From Aquabacter sp. L1I39 (lineage in GTDB: Bacteria; Pseudomonadota; Alphaproteobacteria; Rhizobiales; Xanthobacteraceae): a DNA stretch of 64,000 bases. The position numbers were made by a program, and so were the translations under genes. The DNA lies in assembly GCF_017742835.1 (NCBI RefSeq), contig NZ_CP072392.1:1472385-1536384 (forward strand). The letters are read 5' to 3'. Shown here in pieces: positions 1-8,952 of the stretch (its first letter is position 1; each line of letters starts with the position of its first letter). The notes beneath the pieces are model-generated. The model saw only the letters and a list, made by a program, of their open reading frames with translations, ran no database searches and was not told the origin of the DNA.

Positions 1-1
1 C

Positions 2-3000
2 AAGGCCGAGGCGAGCGCCGTGCCCGACGGTGCCGGCACCTTCGCATTGAAGGTGGATGCCACCGGGGATGGCCTGTCCGCCAACGATCCCAAGGTCGCC
101 GCAGCCCTGGGCCCGCAGGGAACGCTGGCCCTGCGCGGCGTACGATTGCGCGGCGAGGATCCTGTCCTCACCGAGGCAACGGTGCGCCTCTCCGGTATCG
201 ACCTGCGCTTTGCAGGCAAGGCCGACCTCGCCAATATTGAGGGCCGGCTCGACGTGGCGCGCCTGGACCTCGCGGCCCTGTCCCCGTTCGCCGGGCGGCC
301 ACTGGCCGGCCTTCTCGCCCTCACCGCCGACGTAAAGCGCACCGGTGCGGGCGGGGCGGTCGCCTTGTCGGTCAACGGCACAGCCCGCGACGTGACGACG
401 GGCGATGCCACCCTCGACGGCTTGGCAGGCGGCGCCTCGCACTTCAAGGGCGGCCTGTCCGTTGCACCGGACGGCGCCGTCGCAGTGGACAATTTCACGG
501 TCGACGCCACGGGCGCGGCCCTGGCGGTGAACGGCCGCATTGATGCGACCACCGCCGATCTTGCCGCGCAGCTCTCCTTGCCCGATCTCACGCGCCTGGA
601 CGGGCGTCTGGAAGGGGCGGCGCAGGCAAAGGCCGCCTTCTCCGGTCGCCTCGCTTCCCTGGATATGACGGCTCAGGCCACCATCGCCCAAGGCAAGGCC
701 ATGGGCCACGCCATCGAGGGCCTGGCCATCGACGTGGCCGCCAAGGATCTCACCGGACGGGTCTCCGGAACAGGCCAGCTCCAGGGTAAGGTCGGCGGTA
801 AGGCCTCGCGCGGAACGCTCGCCTTCAGCACCGGGGCGGATGGATCACGGGCGCTGACGGGCCTCGACCTCGCCGTTGGCAGTGTCACCGCGCGCGGGGC
901 CGTGACGCTCGCGCCCACGGGCCTTGCCACGGGGGACCTCACGCTGGTGGCGGGCGATCTCGCGGACATTTCCGCCTTGACCCTGACCGAGCTAGGAGGT
1001 CGGGCCGAAGGCACGGTCAGCCTCGACGCGCCGGGCGGCGTCCAGCGCGTGACCGTGCGCGGCACCTTCGCCAATCTCCTGGCCTCGGGCCAGCGGGTGG
1101 CCAATGCCCGCATCGACCTGTCCGTGACCGACCCGCGGGTATCGGCCGCCATCCAGGGCTCTGTGGATGCCACCGGCATCGAGGCCGGCACCCTTTCCAT
1201 CACCCGGGCGCGCCTCACCGCCCAGCCGGAAGGCCAAGGCACGCGGCTGGCGCTGGATGCGGATGCCCAGGGCGCGACGCTCACCACCCGTGCCCTGCTC
1301 GCCAGGCAGGGCGAGGCGCAGAGGCTGCGCGTGGATACGCTGCGGCTCGCCCGCGATCGCACCACCGCCACCCTGACCGCCCCCGCAACCCTGACTTATG
1401 AGGCGGGCAACACAACCCTCGACCGATTCGCCCTCGCCTTGTCCGGCGGCGGCAGCCTGACCGCACAGGGCCGCGCGGGCGATACCCTCGATCTGACGCT
1501 GGAAGCCCGCGCGGTGCCGCTGGCGCTCGCGGCGCTCGTGGATCCGACCCTCTCGCCGAGCGGCACGCTGGCCGCCAATGCCCGCATCACCGGCACGCCG
1601 GCTGCGCCCACCGGCCGCTACGATGTGACGGTGAACCGGGCCACCATGCCCCAGATCACGGCGGCGGGGGCCGGCCCCTTCGACTTCCGGGCCAATGGCA
1701 CCCTGGCGGATGGCCGGGCCAGCATCGCTTCCGCCCTGTCGGGACCGTCCCTGTCGGGGGTGACCATCAACGGCTTCATTCCTGTCTCCAATGGAGCGCT
1801 TGACCTGACCATTCGCGGCTCCGTGTCGCTGGCCATCGCCAATGCCATGCTCGCGACCTCGGGCGCGCGGGCTGCCGGAACGGCGGCGGTGGACCTGACC
1901 TTGCGCGGCACCCTGGAGGAACCGCGCGCCGGCGGCACGATCCGCATCAGCGGCGGGCGCTATGAGGACGCCATCCATGGCATCACGCTGGAGCGCATCC
2001 AGGCGGTGATCACCGGTACGGATCGGAGCTTGACGGTCTCATCCTTCCAGGCCTTCACCCCCAATGGTGGCAGCATCCAGGGCCAGGGCACCATCGCCCT
2101 CGATCCAGCCGGCAGCTTCCCCGGGCGGGTGGACCTAACCCTCAACAACGCCCAGCTTGCCAATAGCGAACTCATCCGCCTCGTCGCCGGGGGGCGCCTT
2201 GCTCTCTCGGGCGCTCTGGCGCGCACCCCCGCCATTTCCGGCACCATTGAGGTGCGGGAGATGGACGTGAACATCCCCGATCGCCTGCCGGGCGGCGCAA
2301 AGGCGCTCAATGTGCGGCACGTGAACCTGCCCCCCGGCAGCCGCACACCCGCCGCCTTGCGCCAGCCGCCCCAGCGGCCGGGACGCGGCGCACCGAGCCC
2401 GTTCGTGGCCACGCTGGACCTGACCATCAACGCACCCAACCGGGTGTTCGTGCGCGGCATGGGACTTGACGCGGAACTGGCAGGCAATATCCAGGTGCGT
2501 GGCACCAGCGCCGCGCCGCAAACCATTGGCGGCTTCGAGATGCTGCGCGGGCGGCTGGAAATCATCGGCCGCCGGCTCGACTTTACGCGCGGTCGCCTGA
2601 CCTTCAACGGCGACACCGATCCCGATCTTGATTTCGTCGCCGAAAGCGCGGCCAGCGATGTCACCGCGCGCATCATCGTCTCGGGGCGCGCCTCGCAGCC
2701 GGAAATCACCTTCACGTCGACGCCCGAATTGCCACAGGATGAAGTGGTGGCGCGCCTTTTGTTTGGCCGCTCGGCCGGCCAGCTCTCAGCCGGCCAGGCG
2801 CTCCAGGTGGCCCAGGCCGTCACGGCGCTGTCCGGCCAGGGCAATGCGCTGCTCGGCAATCTGCGGCGCTCACTGGGCGTGGACAGCCTCAGCGTCGGGA
2901 CGAACGCGGCGGGCACGGGCGGGGAGATCGGCATCGGCCGGCGCATCAATGACCGGCTTTATCTGGGCGTCCGGCAAGGCACGACGCCCAACTCCTCACA

Positions 3001-3103
3001 GGCCACCATCGATCTGGACCTGACGCGCAACATCCGCCTCCAGGGCGCGACGGGCGCCGACGGCAACACCTCCGTGGGCATCGGCGCCCAATGGGACTAC
3101 TGA
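2..3103 (+). CDS. tamB: TamB, translocation and assembly module inner-membrane/periplasmic protein (5' end outside window)
   Basis: TamB works with the outer-membrane protein TamA, spanning the periplasm as a long beta-structured groove for lipid transport and outer-membrane protein assembly. The frame is open from the first bases of the window, so the true start and the N-terminal membrane anchor lie upstream. About 1,033 codons are visible. The body is long, low-cysteine, Gly/Ala/Thr/Leu-rich repetitive beta sequence typical of AsmA/TamB proteins. The C-terminal ~350 residues match the DUF490 (TamB) domain, with the conserved run that includes GGFEMLRGRLEIIGRRLDF and an aromatic C-terminus ending QWDY. 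The internal GTG at 20 is in frame but is not a credible start. TamA is expected just upstream. The stop lies 9 bp from the convergent sigma-54 regulator. Confidence 0.9.
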   Translation, partial: KAEASAVPDGAGTFALKVDATGDGLSANDPKVAAALGPQGTLALRGVRLRGEDPVLTEATVRLSGIDLRFAGKADLANIEGRLDVARLDLAALSPFAGRPLAGLLALTADVKRTGAGGAVALSVNGTARDVTTGDATLDGLAGGASHFKGGLSVAPDGAVAVDNFTVDATGAALAVNGRIDATTADLAAQLSLPDLTRLDGRLEGAAQAKAAFSGRLASLDMTAQATIAQGKAMGHAIEGLAIDVAAKDLTGRVSGTGQLQGKVGGKASRGTLAFSTGADGSRALTGLDLAVGSVTARGAVTLAPTGLATGDLTLVAGDLADISALTLTELGGRAEGTVSLDAPGGVQRVTVRGTFANLLASGQRVANARIDLSVTDPRVSAAIQGSVDATGIEAGTLSITRARLTAQPEGQGTRLALDADAQGATLTTRALLARQGEAQRLRVDTLRLARDRTTATLTAPATLTYEAGNTTLDRFALALSGGGSLTAQGRAGDTLDLTLEARAVPLALAALVDPTLSPSGTLAANARITGTPAAPTGRYDVTVNRATMPQITAAGAGPFDFRANGTLADGRASIASALSGPSLSGVTINGFIPVSNGALDLTIRGSVSLAIANAMLATSGARAAGTAAVDLTLRGTLEEPRAGGTIRISGGRYEDAIHGITLERIQAVITGTDRSLTVSSFQAFTPNGGSIQGQGTIALDPAGSFPGRVDLTLNNAQLANSELIRLVAGGRLALSGALARTPAISGTIEVREMDVNIPDRLPGGAKALNVRHVNLPPGSRTPAALRQPPQRPGRGAPSPFVATLDLTINAPNRVFVRGMGLDAELAGNIQVRGTSAAPQTIGGFEMLRGRLEIIGRRLDFTRGRLTFNGDTDPDLDFVAESAASDVTARIIVSGRASQPEITFTSTPELPQDEVVARLLFGRSAGQLSAGQALQVAQAVTALSGQGNALLGNLRRSLGVDSLSVGTNAAGTGGEIGIGRRINDRLYLGVRQGTTPNSSQATIDLDLTRNIRLQGATGADGNTSVGIGAQWDY

Positions 3104-3112
3104 CGCAAGCGC

Positions 3113-5011
3113 TCAACGGAGGCGCGGCGCCTCGATCCCCATGGCCTTCATGCGCGAGGCAAGAGTGGTGGGCTTGAGGCCGAGGCGCTCGGCCGCCCCG
3201 CCAGGGCCGGAGACCTTGCCCCCTGCCGCCTCCAGGGCCTTGAGGATGCTCTCCCGCAGGCGCATGCGGCGCTCCTCCTCCGTCTCCAATGGGCTCGGGA
3301 CGACAGGCGCGCTGGGCGCGGCGGTGCGCCGCTCTCCCCCCGGCAGATCGATGGTCAGGCGTCCATTGCGCGCCAGGATGATGCCACGCTCGATCACGTT
3401 CTGAAGCTCGCGCACATTGCCCGGCCAGTCATAGGCCGAGAGGCGCCGCATATCCCCCTCGCTCAGTTGCAGCGAGCGGTCCGCCGGCTTTCGGCTGGCG
3501 GAGAGGAAATGCATCGCAAGGAGCGGGATATCCTCCCGCCGCTCCCGCAGCGGCACGGATTCGATGGGCATCACATTGAGGCGGTAGAAGAGATCTTCCC
3601 GGAAGCGCCCCGCTCTCACCTCGCCGCGCAGGTCGCGATTGGTGGCGGCAATGATGCGCACATCCACCTGCCGCGTGCGCTCCTCGCCCACCCGCTCGAA
3701 CTGGCCCTCCTGGAGGACGCGCAGAAGCTTGCTCTGGAGCTCCAGGGGGATTTCTCCCACCTCGTCCAGGAACAGGGTGCCCCGGTCCGCCAGCTCGAAA
3801 CGGCCGATGCGATCGCGCAGGGCGCCGGTGAAGGCGCCCTTCACATGGCCGAAGAACTCGCTCTCGAACAGCTCGCGCGGAATGGCGGCGCAATTGACGC
3901 GGATGAGCGGGCGCTCATGGCGTTCGCTGGCCTCATGGATGGCGCGGGCGATCAGCTCCTTGCCGGTGCCCGATTCCCCCGTCACCAGCACGGTGGCATC
4001 GGTGGGGGCGACCAGTTCCACCTGCCGCAGCACCTTCTGGATGGCCTCGGAGCGGCCTATAATGCCGCGATGGCTGCCCTCGGCCCGGATCTCTTCCTGG
4101 AGATAGGCGTTTTCCAGCTCCAGCCGCTCGCGCAGGCTGTCCACCTCGGCAAGGGCCGCCCGCAATTGCTCGTTGGCTTCGCGCTTCTGTGTCACGTCGC
4201 GAAACACCACCACCGCACCGATGAGCACGCCCCGGTCGCGCAGGGGGGTGGAGGTATATTCCACCCAGACCGGCTTGCCCGAGCGATGCCAGAACACCTC
4301 ATTCTCCACCTGATGCACCGCGCCGTCGCGGAAGGCGGCATAGATGGGACAATGCTCGTGGGCATAATGGGAGCCGTCGGGGTGATGGTGGTGAACCATC
4401 ACATGCATGTCCTGGCCGATCATCTCCTCGGCGGTCCAGCCCAGGATCTGCTCGGCGGCGGGATTGACGAAGGTGGTCTTGCCCTCCGCATTCACCCCAT
4501 AGATGCCCTCCCCCACGGCGCGCAGGATGAGGCGGTTCTCCCGCTCGATGTCCCGGAAGGCCCGGTCCACCCGCTGCCATTCGGCGACCCCCTCGCGCAT
4601 GAAGGTGTCGGCGGCGGCATCGATGTCGCGCCGCTGGCGGGCATCCAGGTCGCACAAGGTCATGAGCAGGCGGCGGCGGCGCGGCGTGCGCACCAGCACG
4701 CCTCCGGTCTCCACGCGCGCGCCCGTGCCGTCCGCCCGCCGGGGAGAGAGGGTGCGCGCCCAATAGGTGCCGCGTGCCTCCACCGCCTGGGTGAAGGCGA
4801 TGAGCGCCGGCGCCTGGCCGGGATGCAGGTCAAAAATCTGCATGGATTTCAGCCGGCCCCGCTCATAACCGAGCAGGTGCGCAGCCGCGCCATTGGCATC
4901 GAGGATGGCGCCGGTTTCGAGGTCCACCGCCAATTGGGCTTCTATGGCGGTGTCGAAGGCCGGTCCGAAGGGACCGAAATGGGAGACCGGCTCAGCGACA
5001 CCCTGGCTCAT
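3113..5011 (-). CDS. Sigma-54-dependent transcriptional activator with two PAS domains (NtrC/Fis type)
   Basis: A bacterial enhancer-binding protein of 632 residues. Two PAS sensor domains come first (about 20-120 and 160-285). The second has an unusual His-rich stretch, [17 protein letters not shown], that could bind metal. A AAA+ domain (about 315-555) follows, with Walker A GESGTGKE, the sigma-54 contact loop GAFTGA, Walker B LFLDEVGE and the arginine-finger region. A Fis-type helix-turn-helix closes the protein. I chose ATG at 5011 because GAGG lies at a good distance; an in-frame GTG at 5017 is the alternative. The gene diverges from the cyanate transporter/cyanase operon and has a perfect 10-bp-arm inverted repeat just ahead of its start. 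It very probably activates that operon and may regulate itself. The ligand sensed by the PAS domains is unknown. Confidence 0.9.
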   Translation of the reverse strand: MSQGVAEPVSHFGPFGPAFDTAIEAQLAVDLETGAILDANGAAAHLLGYERGRLKSMQIFDLHPGQAPALIAFTQAVEARGTYWARTLSPRRADGTGARVETGGVLVRTPRRRRLLMTLCDLDARQRRDIDAAADTFMREGVAEWQRVDRAFRDIERENRLILRAVGEGIYGVNAEGKTTFVNPAAEQILGWTAEEMIGQDMHVMVHHHHPDGSHYAHEHCPIYAAFRDGAVHQVENEVFWHRSGKPVWVEYTSTPLRDRGVLIGAVVVFRDVTQKREANEQLRAALAEVDSLRERLELENAYLQEEIRAEGSHRGIIGRSEAIQKVLRQVELVAPTDATVLVTGESGTGKELIARAIHEASERHERPLIRVNCAAIPRELFESEFFGHVKGAFTGALRDRIGRFELADRGTLFLDEVGEIPLELQSKLLRVLQEGQFERVGEERTRQVDVRIIAATNRDLRGEVRAGRFREDLFYRLNVMPIESVPLRERREDIPLLAMHFLSASRKPADRSLQLSEGDMRRLSAYDWPGNVRELQNVIERGIILARNGRLTIDLPGGERRTAAPSAPVVPSPLETEEERRMRLRESILKALEAAGGKVSGPGGAAERLGLKPTTLASRMKAMGIEAPRLR

Positions 5012-5022
5012 GGCCACCTCAG

Positions 5023-5078
5023 AGACTTACGACTTTTCGTAAGTCTATCACGAAAATTCGTTATTCACGAAAACTCGT
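5023..5078. promoter_or_regulatory. Three ACGA-N4-TCGT operator palindromes (candidate upstream activator sites)
   Basis: Three copies of ACGA-N4-TCGT lie at 5029-5040, 5050-5061 and 5067-5078, with centres 21 and 17 bp apart. The first extends to a perfect inverted repeat with 10-base arms (AGACTTACGA / TCGTAAGTCT, 5023-5046). They sit between the activator start (5011) and the -24/-12 promoter, 59 bp or more upstream of the -24 element. This is where an enhancer-binding protein would bind. Assignment to the divergent activator is inferred. Confidence 0.7.
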
Positions 5079-5136
5079 AAATCATTTTTCAGGCGCCCCC
5101 CCTTGGTATCGCTTGCAAAAGTCGCCCGCTGAAGTC

Positions 5137-5151
5137 TGGCACACGGATTGC
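5137..5151 (+). promoter_or_regulatory. Sigma-54 (-24/-12) promoter of the cyanate operon
   Basis: TGGCAC-N5-TTGC matches the RpoN consensus exactly, with the correct GG-to-GC spacing. It lies 55 bp upstream of the first transporter gene and downstream of the three palindromes. The divergent gene encodes a GAFTGA-containing activator, which strengthens the call. Confidence 0.88.
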
Positions 5152-5206
5152 GTAGAGGAAGGCACCTTCCCGCGGCCCTCCCGGGCCCAGCAAAGCGAGG
5201 CGATCC

Positions 5207-6571
5207 ATGGCGAGCTTCGATCCCTTCCGGCGCGGTTCCCGTTTCTTTTCCTCCGGCTGTTCGTGCGGACAGCATGCGTCGCAGGACGAGCATGACCTGT
5301 CCTGCGTCGCCACCGGCGGCGAAGACGAGCGCTATGCCAGCGCCGTCGAGGCGACAATCATGCGGGCGCTCATCCCACAGGCCCCCGCCCGCCGCGCCTT
5401 CCTGAAAGCGGTGGGCGCCTCCACGGCCCTCGCTGCCATCTCCCAATTCCTGCCGCTGGGCCAGATCACCGACGCCTTCGCCCAGACCGCCGGCACTCTG
5501 GAAAAGAAGGACCTGAAGATCGGCTTCATCCCGATCACCTGCGCCACCCCCATCATCATGGCGCATCCGCTGGGCTTCTATTCGCGCTACGGACTGAACG
5601 TGGAGGTCATCAAGACCGCCGGCTGGGCCGTCATCCGGGACAAGACGCTGAACGGGGAGTATGACGCCGCCCACATGCTGGCGCCCATGCCGCTGGCCAT
5701 CTCCATGGGCATCGGCTCGCCTTCGACCCCCTACACCATCCCCGCCATCGAGAACATCAACGGCCAGGCCATCACGCTGGCCATGAAGCACAAGGACAAG
5801 CGCGACCCGAAGGACTGGAAGGGCTTCAAGTTCGCCGTCCCCTTCGACTATTCCATGCACAATTACCTGTTGCGCTATTATCTGGCCGAGGCTGGCCTCG
5901 ACCCGGACAAGGACGTGCAGATCCGCTCCGTGCCGCCGCCCGAAATGGTGGCCAACCTGCGGGCCGACAATATTGACGGCTATCTCGGCCCTGACCCCTT
6001 CAACCAGCGCGCGGTCTATGACGGCGTCGGCTTCATCCACATCCTCTCGCTGAAGCTCTGGGACGGGCACCCCTGCTGCTCCTTCGCCGCAAGCGAGGAG
6101 CTGGCCACCAAGGCGCCCAACACCTTCCGTGCCCTCACCAAGGCCATCATCGACGCCACCGGCTACGCCCAGAAAAACGAGAACCGGAAGGAGATCGCCG
6201 AGGCCATCGCGCCCGCCAATTATCTCAACCAGCCGCCCATCGTGGTGGAACAGGTGCTCACCGGCACCTTCGCCAATGGCCTCGGGCAGGTGGAGAAGGT
6301 GCCCAACCGCATCGCCTTCGATCCCTTCCCCTACCAGGCTTTCGCCGTATGGATCCTGACCCAGATGAAGCGCTGGGGTCAGATCAAGGGCGACGTGGAC
6401 TATGCCGGCATCGCCCGCAAGGTGTTCCTGGAAACCCAGACCGCCAGCCTGATGAAGGAACTGGGCCAGACCCCGCCCACCTCGTCCAAGACCATCGTGG
6501 TCATGGGCAAGCCATTCGATCCGGCAAAGCCCGAAGACTATGTGGCGAGCTTCGCCATCCGCCGGAGCTGA
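5207..6571 (+). CDS. cynA: Cyanate/nitrate-type ABC transporter substrate-binding protein with Tat signal
   Basis: A periplasmic solute-binding protein of 454 residues in the NrtA/CmpA/SsuA-like family, recognised from GFIPITCATPIIMAHPLGFY, the GLNVEVIKTAGWAVIRD region and the long C-terminal lobe. It should deliver a small anion to the permease. The following genes end in cyanase, so cyanate is the best guess, with nitrate or nitrite as the alternative. The start ATG has GAGG at proper spacing. The N-terminus is odd: about 55 residues containing a CSCGQH cluster precede a twin-arginine motif (ARRAFLK) and hydrophobic segment. Export by Tat is therefore expected, after removal of an unusually long n-region. 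It is the first gene behind the sigma-54 promoter. Confidence 0.85.
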   Translation: MASFDPFRRGSRFFSSGCSCGQHASQDEHDLSCVATGGEDERYASAVEATIMRALIPQAPARRAFLKAVGASTALAAISQFLPLGQITDAFAQTAGTLEKKDLKIGFIPITCATPIIMAHPLGFYSRYGLNVEVIKTAGWAVIRDKTLNGEYDAAHMLAPMPLAISMGIGSPSTPYTIPAIENINGQAITLAMKHKDKRDPKDWKGFKFAVPFDYSMHNYLLRYYLAEAGLDPDKDVQIRSVPPPEMVANLRADNIDGYLGPDPFNQRAVYDGVGFIHILSLKLWDGHPCCSFAASEELATKAPNTFRALTKAIIDATGYAQKNENRKEIAEAIAPANYLNQPPIVVEQVLTGTFANGLGQVEKVPNRIAFDPFPYQAFAVWILTQMKRWGQIKGDVDYAGIARKVFLETQTASLMKELGQTPPTSSKTIVVMGKPFDPAKPEDYVASFAIRRS

Positions 6572-6574
6572 CCC

Positions 6575-7414
6575 ATGTCGCTGAGCCTCCGGGCCCGCGC
6601 CCTGGTCGTCTCGGTCCTGATCTTCGCCGCCTTCCTCCTCGCCTGGCAGCTCGCCGTGCGGGGAGGCCAGGAGGCGAGCGGCATGGACCCCGAATATGCC
6701 AAGCTCATGGGCGCCACCGCCACCAGCGGCAAGTCCGCCATGCCGGGACCGCTGGCGGTGGGCGAGACGCTCTGGAAGCATCTCGCCAACCCCTTCTATG
6801 ACAACGGCCCCAACGACAAGGGTCTGGGCATTCAGCTCGCCTATTCCGTGGCGCGGGTGATGATGGGCTATCTCCTCGCGGCCCTCGTGGCGATCCCGCT
6901 GGGCTTTCTCATCGGCATGTCGCCGCTGATGAACCGGGCGCTGGACCCCTTCATCCAGGTGCTCAAGCCCATCTCGCCCCTCGCCTGGATGCCGCTCGCC
7001 CTCTACACCATCAAGGATTCCACGCTCTCCTCCATCTTCGTGATCTTCATCTGCTCGCTGTGGCCGATGCTGATCAACACCGCCTTCGGCGTCGCCAATG
7101 TGCGCAAGGAATGGCTGAACGTCGCCCGCACGCTGGAGGTCGGCCCCTTGCGCCGGGCCTTCACCGTCATCCTGCCGGCGGCGGCGCCCACCATTCTCAC
7201 CGGCATGCGCATTTCCATCGGCATTGCCTGGCTCGTCATCGTGGCGGCGGAGATGCTCGTGGGTGGAACGGGCATTGGCTACTTCGTCTGGAACGAGTGG
7301 AACAACCTCTCCATCACCAATGTGATCGTCTCCATCCTCGTAATCGGCGTGGTGGGCATGGGTCTCGACCAGATCCTCGCCGCCATTGCCCGCCTCGTGA
7401 CCTATCCGGAGTGA
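6575..7414 (+). CDS. cynB: ABC transporter permease (cyanate/nitrate/sulfonate family)
   Basis: An inner-membrane permease of 279 residues in the binding-protein-dependent transport (BPD_transp_1) family. It has an N-terminal membrane helix, a periplasmic segment and about five further helices. The EAA-type cytoplasmic loop around residues 180-205 ([20 protein letters not shown]) is the contact site for the ATPase. The ATG lies 3 bp after the stop of the binding-protein gene and the ATPase begins 4 bp downstream, so the genes are translationally coupled. Substrate is inferred from the neighbouring cyanase. Confidence 0.88.
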   Translation: MSLSLRARALVVSVLIFAAFLLAWQLAVRGGQEASGMDPEYAKLMGATATSGKSAMPGPLAVGETLWKHLANPFYDNGPNDKGLGIQLAYSVARVMMGYLLAALVAIPLGFLIGMSPLMNRALDPFIQVLKPISPLAWMPLALYTIKDSTLSSIFVIFICSLWPMLINTAFGVANVRKEWLNVARTLEVGPLRRAFTVILPAAAPTILTGMRISIGIAWLVIVAAEMLVGGTGIGYFVWNEWNNLSITNVIVSILVIGVVGMGLDQILAAIARLVTYPE

Positions 7415-7418
7415 GGCG

Positions 7419-8306
7419 ATGACCAGCCGCTACGTCTCCATCGAAGGCATTTCCCGCCGATACAAGGCCGCCGGCGGGCGCACCACCACGGTCTTCGACG
7501 ACCTGTGGTTCTCCATGAACAAGGGCGACTTTGCCTGCATCATCGGCCATTCCGGTTGCGGCAAGACCACGGTGCTCAACATCCTGGCCGGCCTCGACCT
7601 GCCCGATTCCGGCGCGGCGGTGGTGGATGGCCGCGCCATCGAAGGGCCCGCCCTCGACCGGGCCGTGATCTTCCAGAGCCACGCCTTGCTGCCCTGGCGC
7701 ACCGTGCTGGGGAATGTCTCCTACGCCGTCTCCTCCCGCCATCCAGATTGGAGCCGCGAGCAGGTACGCGCCCATGCGCTGCGCTTCATCGAGGTGGTGG
7801 GCCTGAAAGGCTCCGAGCTGAAGCGCCCGGCGGAGCTTTCGGGCGGCATGAAGCAGCGCGTGGGCATCGCTCGGGCGCTGTCCATCGAGCCCAAGATGCT
7901 GCTGATGGACGAGCCCTTCTCGGCCCTCGACGCCCTCACCCGCGGCACCCTCCAGGACGAGGTGCGCCGCATCTGCCTGGAGACCGGGCAAACCGTCTTC
8001 ATGATCACCCACGACGTGGACGAGGCCATTTATCTGGCCGACCGCATCGTGCTGATGACCAACGGCCCGGAAGCGGTGGTGGCGGAGATCGTGGAGAACC
8101 CGCTGCCGCGCGATCGGCGGCGGCTCGACATCCACAAGCAGCCGGACTTCTACGCGGTCCGCAACCATCTCATCGACTTCCTGGTGGAGCGCTCCAAGAC
8201 CTTCAAGTCGGCGCTTGCCCCCGGCTACGACCACCGCACCCCGCCGGTGGTCCGCCCCGTCGCCGGTCCCCTGTCCCCTTCCGGCGGCGACATCGCCGCC
8301 GCCTGA
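7419..8306 (+). CDS. cynD: ABC transporter ATP-binding protein (cyanate/nitrate/sulfonate family)
   Basis: The 295-residue ATPase of the importer, related to SsuB, NrtD and CynD. It shows Walker A (GHSGCGKT, about residue 45), a Q-loop ([11 protein letters not shown]), the signature LSGGMKQR, Walker B ([11 protein letters not shown]) and the switch His in [10 protein letters not shown] roughly 40-residue Pro/Gly-rich C-terminal tail has no assignable function. Its position between permease and cyanase, with only short gaps, marks it as part of the same transcript. Confidence 0.9.
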   Translation: MTSRYVSIEGISRRYKAAGGRTTTVFDDLWFSMNKGDFACIIGHSGCGKTTVLNILAGLDLPDSGAAVVDGRAIEGPALDRAVIFQSHALLPWRTVLGNVSYAVSSRHPDWSREQVRAHALRFIEVVGLKGSELKRPAELSGGMKQRVGIARALSIEPKMLLMDEPFSALDALTRGTLQDEVRRICLETGQTVFMITHDVDEAIYLADRIVLMTNGPEAVVAEIVENPLPRDRRRLDIHKQPDFYAVRNHLIDFLVERSKTFKSALAPGYDHRTPPVVRPVAGPLSPSGGDIAAA

Positions 8307-8342
8307 CCCCTCACGACCTTCAAGACCTCAAGGAGTGACCCC

Positions 8343-8825
8343 ATGAAGCGCGAACAGCTCACCGAGAAGATCCTCGACATCAAGCGCGAGAAGGGATGGA
8401 CCTGGAAATACATCACCGATGAAATCGGCGGCATGTCGCCGGTCCTGGTGGTGGGGGCGCTGCTAGGCCAGATGAAGCTGGTCAAGCCGCTGGCCAAGGC
8501 GGCCGCCGAACTGTTCGGCCTCAGCGAGGTCGAGGAGCGCATGCTGAACGAGGTGCCTTATCGCGGCATGCCCATGCCCCCGACGGACCCGCTGATCTAT
8601 CGCTTCTATGAAATGGTGATGGTGAACGGCCCGGCCTGGAAGGCGCTGATCGAGGAAGAGTTCGGCGACGGCATCATGTCCGCCATCGACTTCGACATCG
8701 ACATCTCCCGCCAGGAAAACCCCAAGGGCGACCGGGTGAAGATGACCTTCACCGGCAAGTTCCTGCCCTACAAATATTACGGTGCCGAGCAGGGCACGCC
8801 GGAATACGGATTCAAGGAAGCCTGA
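8343..8825 (+). CDS. cynS: Cyanate hydratase (cyanase)
   Basis: Cyanase catalyses the bicarbonate-dependent decomposition of cyanate to ammonia and carbon dioxide, giving detoxification and a nitrogen source. The 160-residue length and N-terminal helical domain fit the family. The C-terminal dimerisation/catalytic domain keeps the Arg and Glu in YRFYEMV and the Ser in GDGIMSAIDFDI, which correspond to the known Arg96/Glu99/Ser122 triad of the E. coli enzyme. It is the last gene of the operon, 36 bp after the ATPase, with GGAG ahead of the ATG. Control by sigma-54 fits a nitrogen-acquisition role. Confidence 0.97.
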   Translation: MKREQLTEKILDIKREKGWTWKYITDEIGGMSPVLVVGALLGQMKLVKPLAKAAAELFGLSEVEERMLNEVPYRGMPMPPTDPLIYRFYEMVMVNGPAWKALIEEEFGDGIMSAIDFDIDISRQENPKGDRVKMTFTGKFLPYKYYGAEQGTPEYGFKEA

Positions 8826-8952
8826 GCCGTCGCGAAAGAGACAAGGGTATTGGCAAAAGATTTTCCTTAAGGGAATATCAACAGAGGTCAGCGGGGGTGG
8901 ACGCAGGTTCGCCTTCGCTCACCGGGTTGCGCCCGCATCCCCCGGAGGCCCC

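Noticed and set aside
5101..5116. A second -24/-12-like sequence (TGGTATCGCTTGC)
   Set aside because: GG-to-GC spacing is two bases too short. The match at 5137-5151 is exact.
8826..8952. Cobalamin riboswitch ahead of the B12-dependent ethanolamine lyase
   Set aside because: The gap is only 127 bp and lacks a recognisable B12-box or the multi-helix layout.
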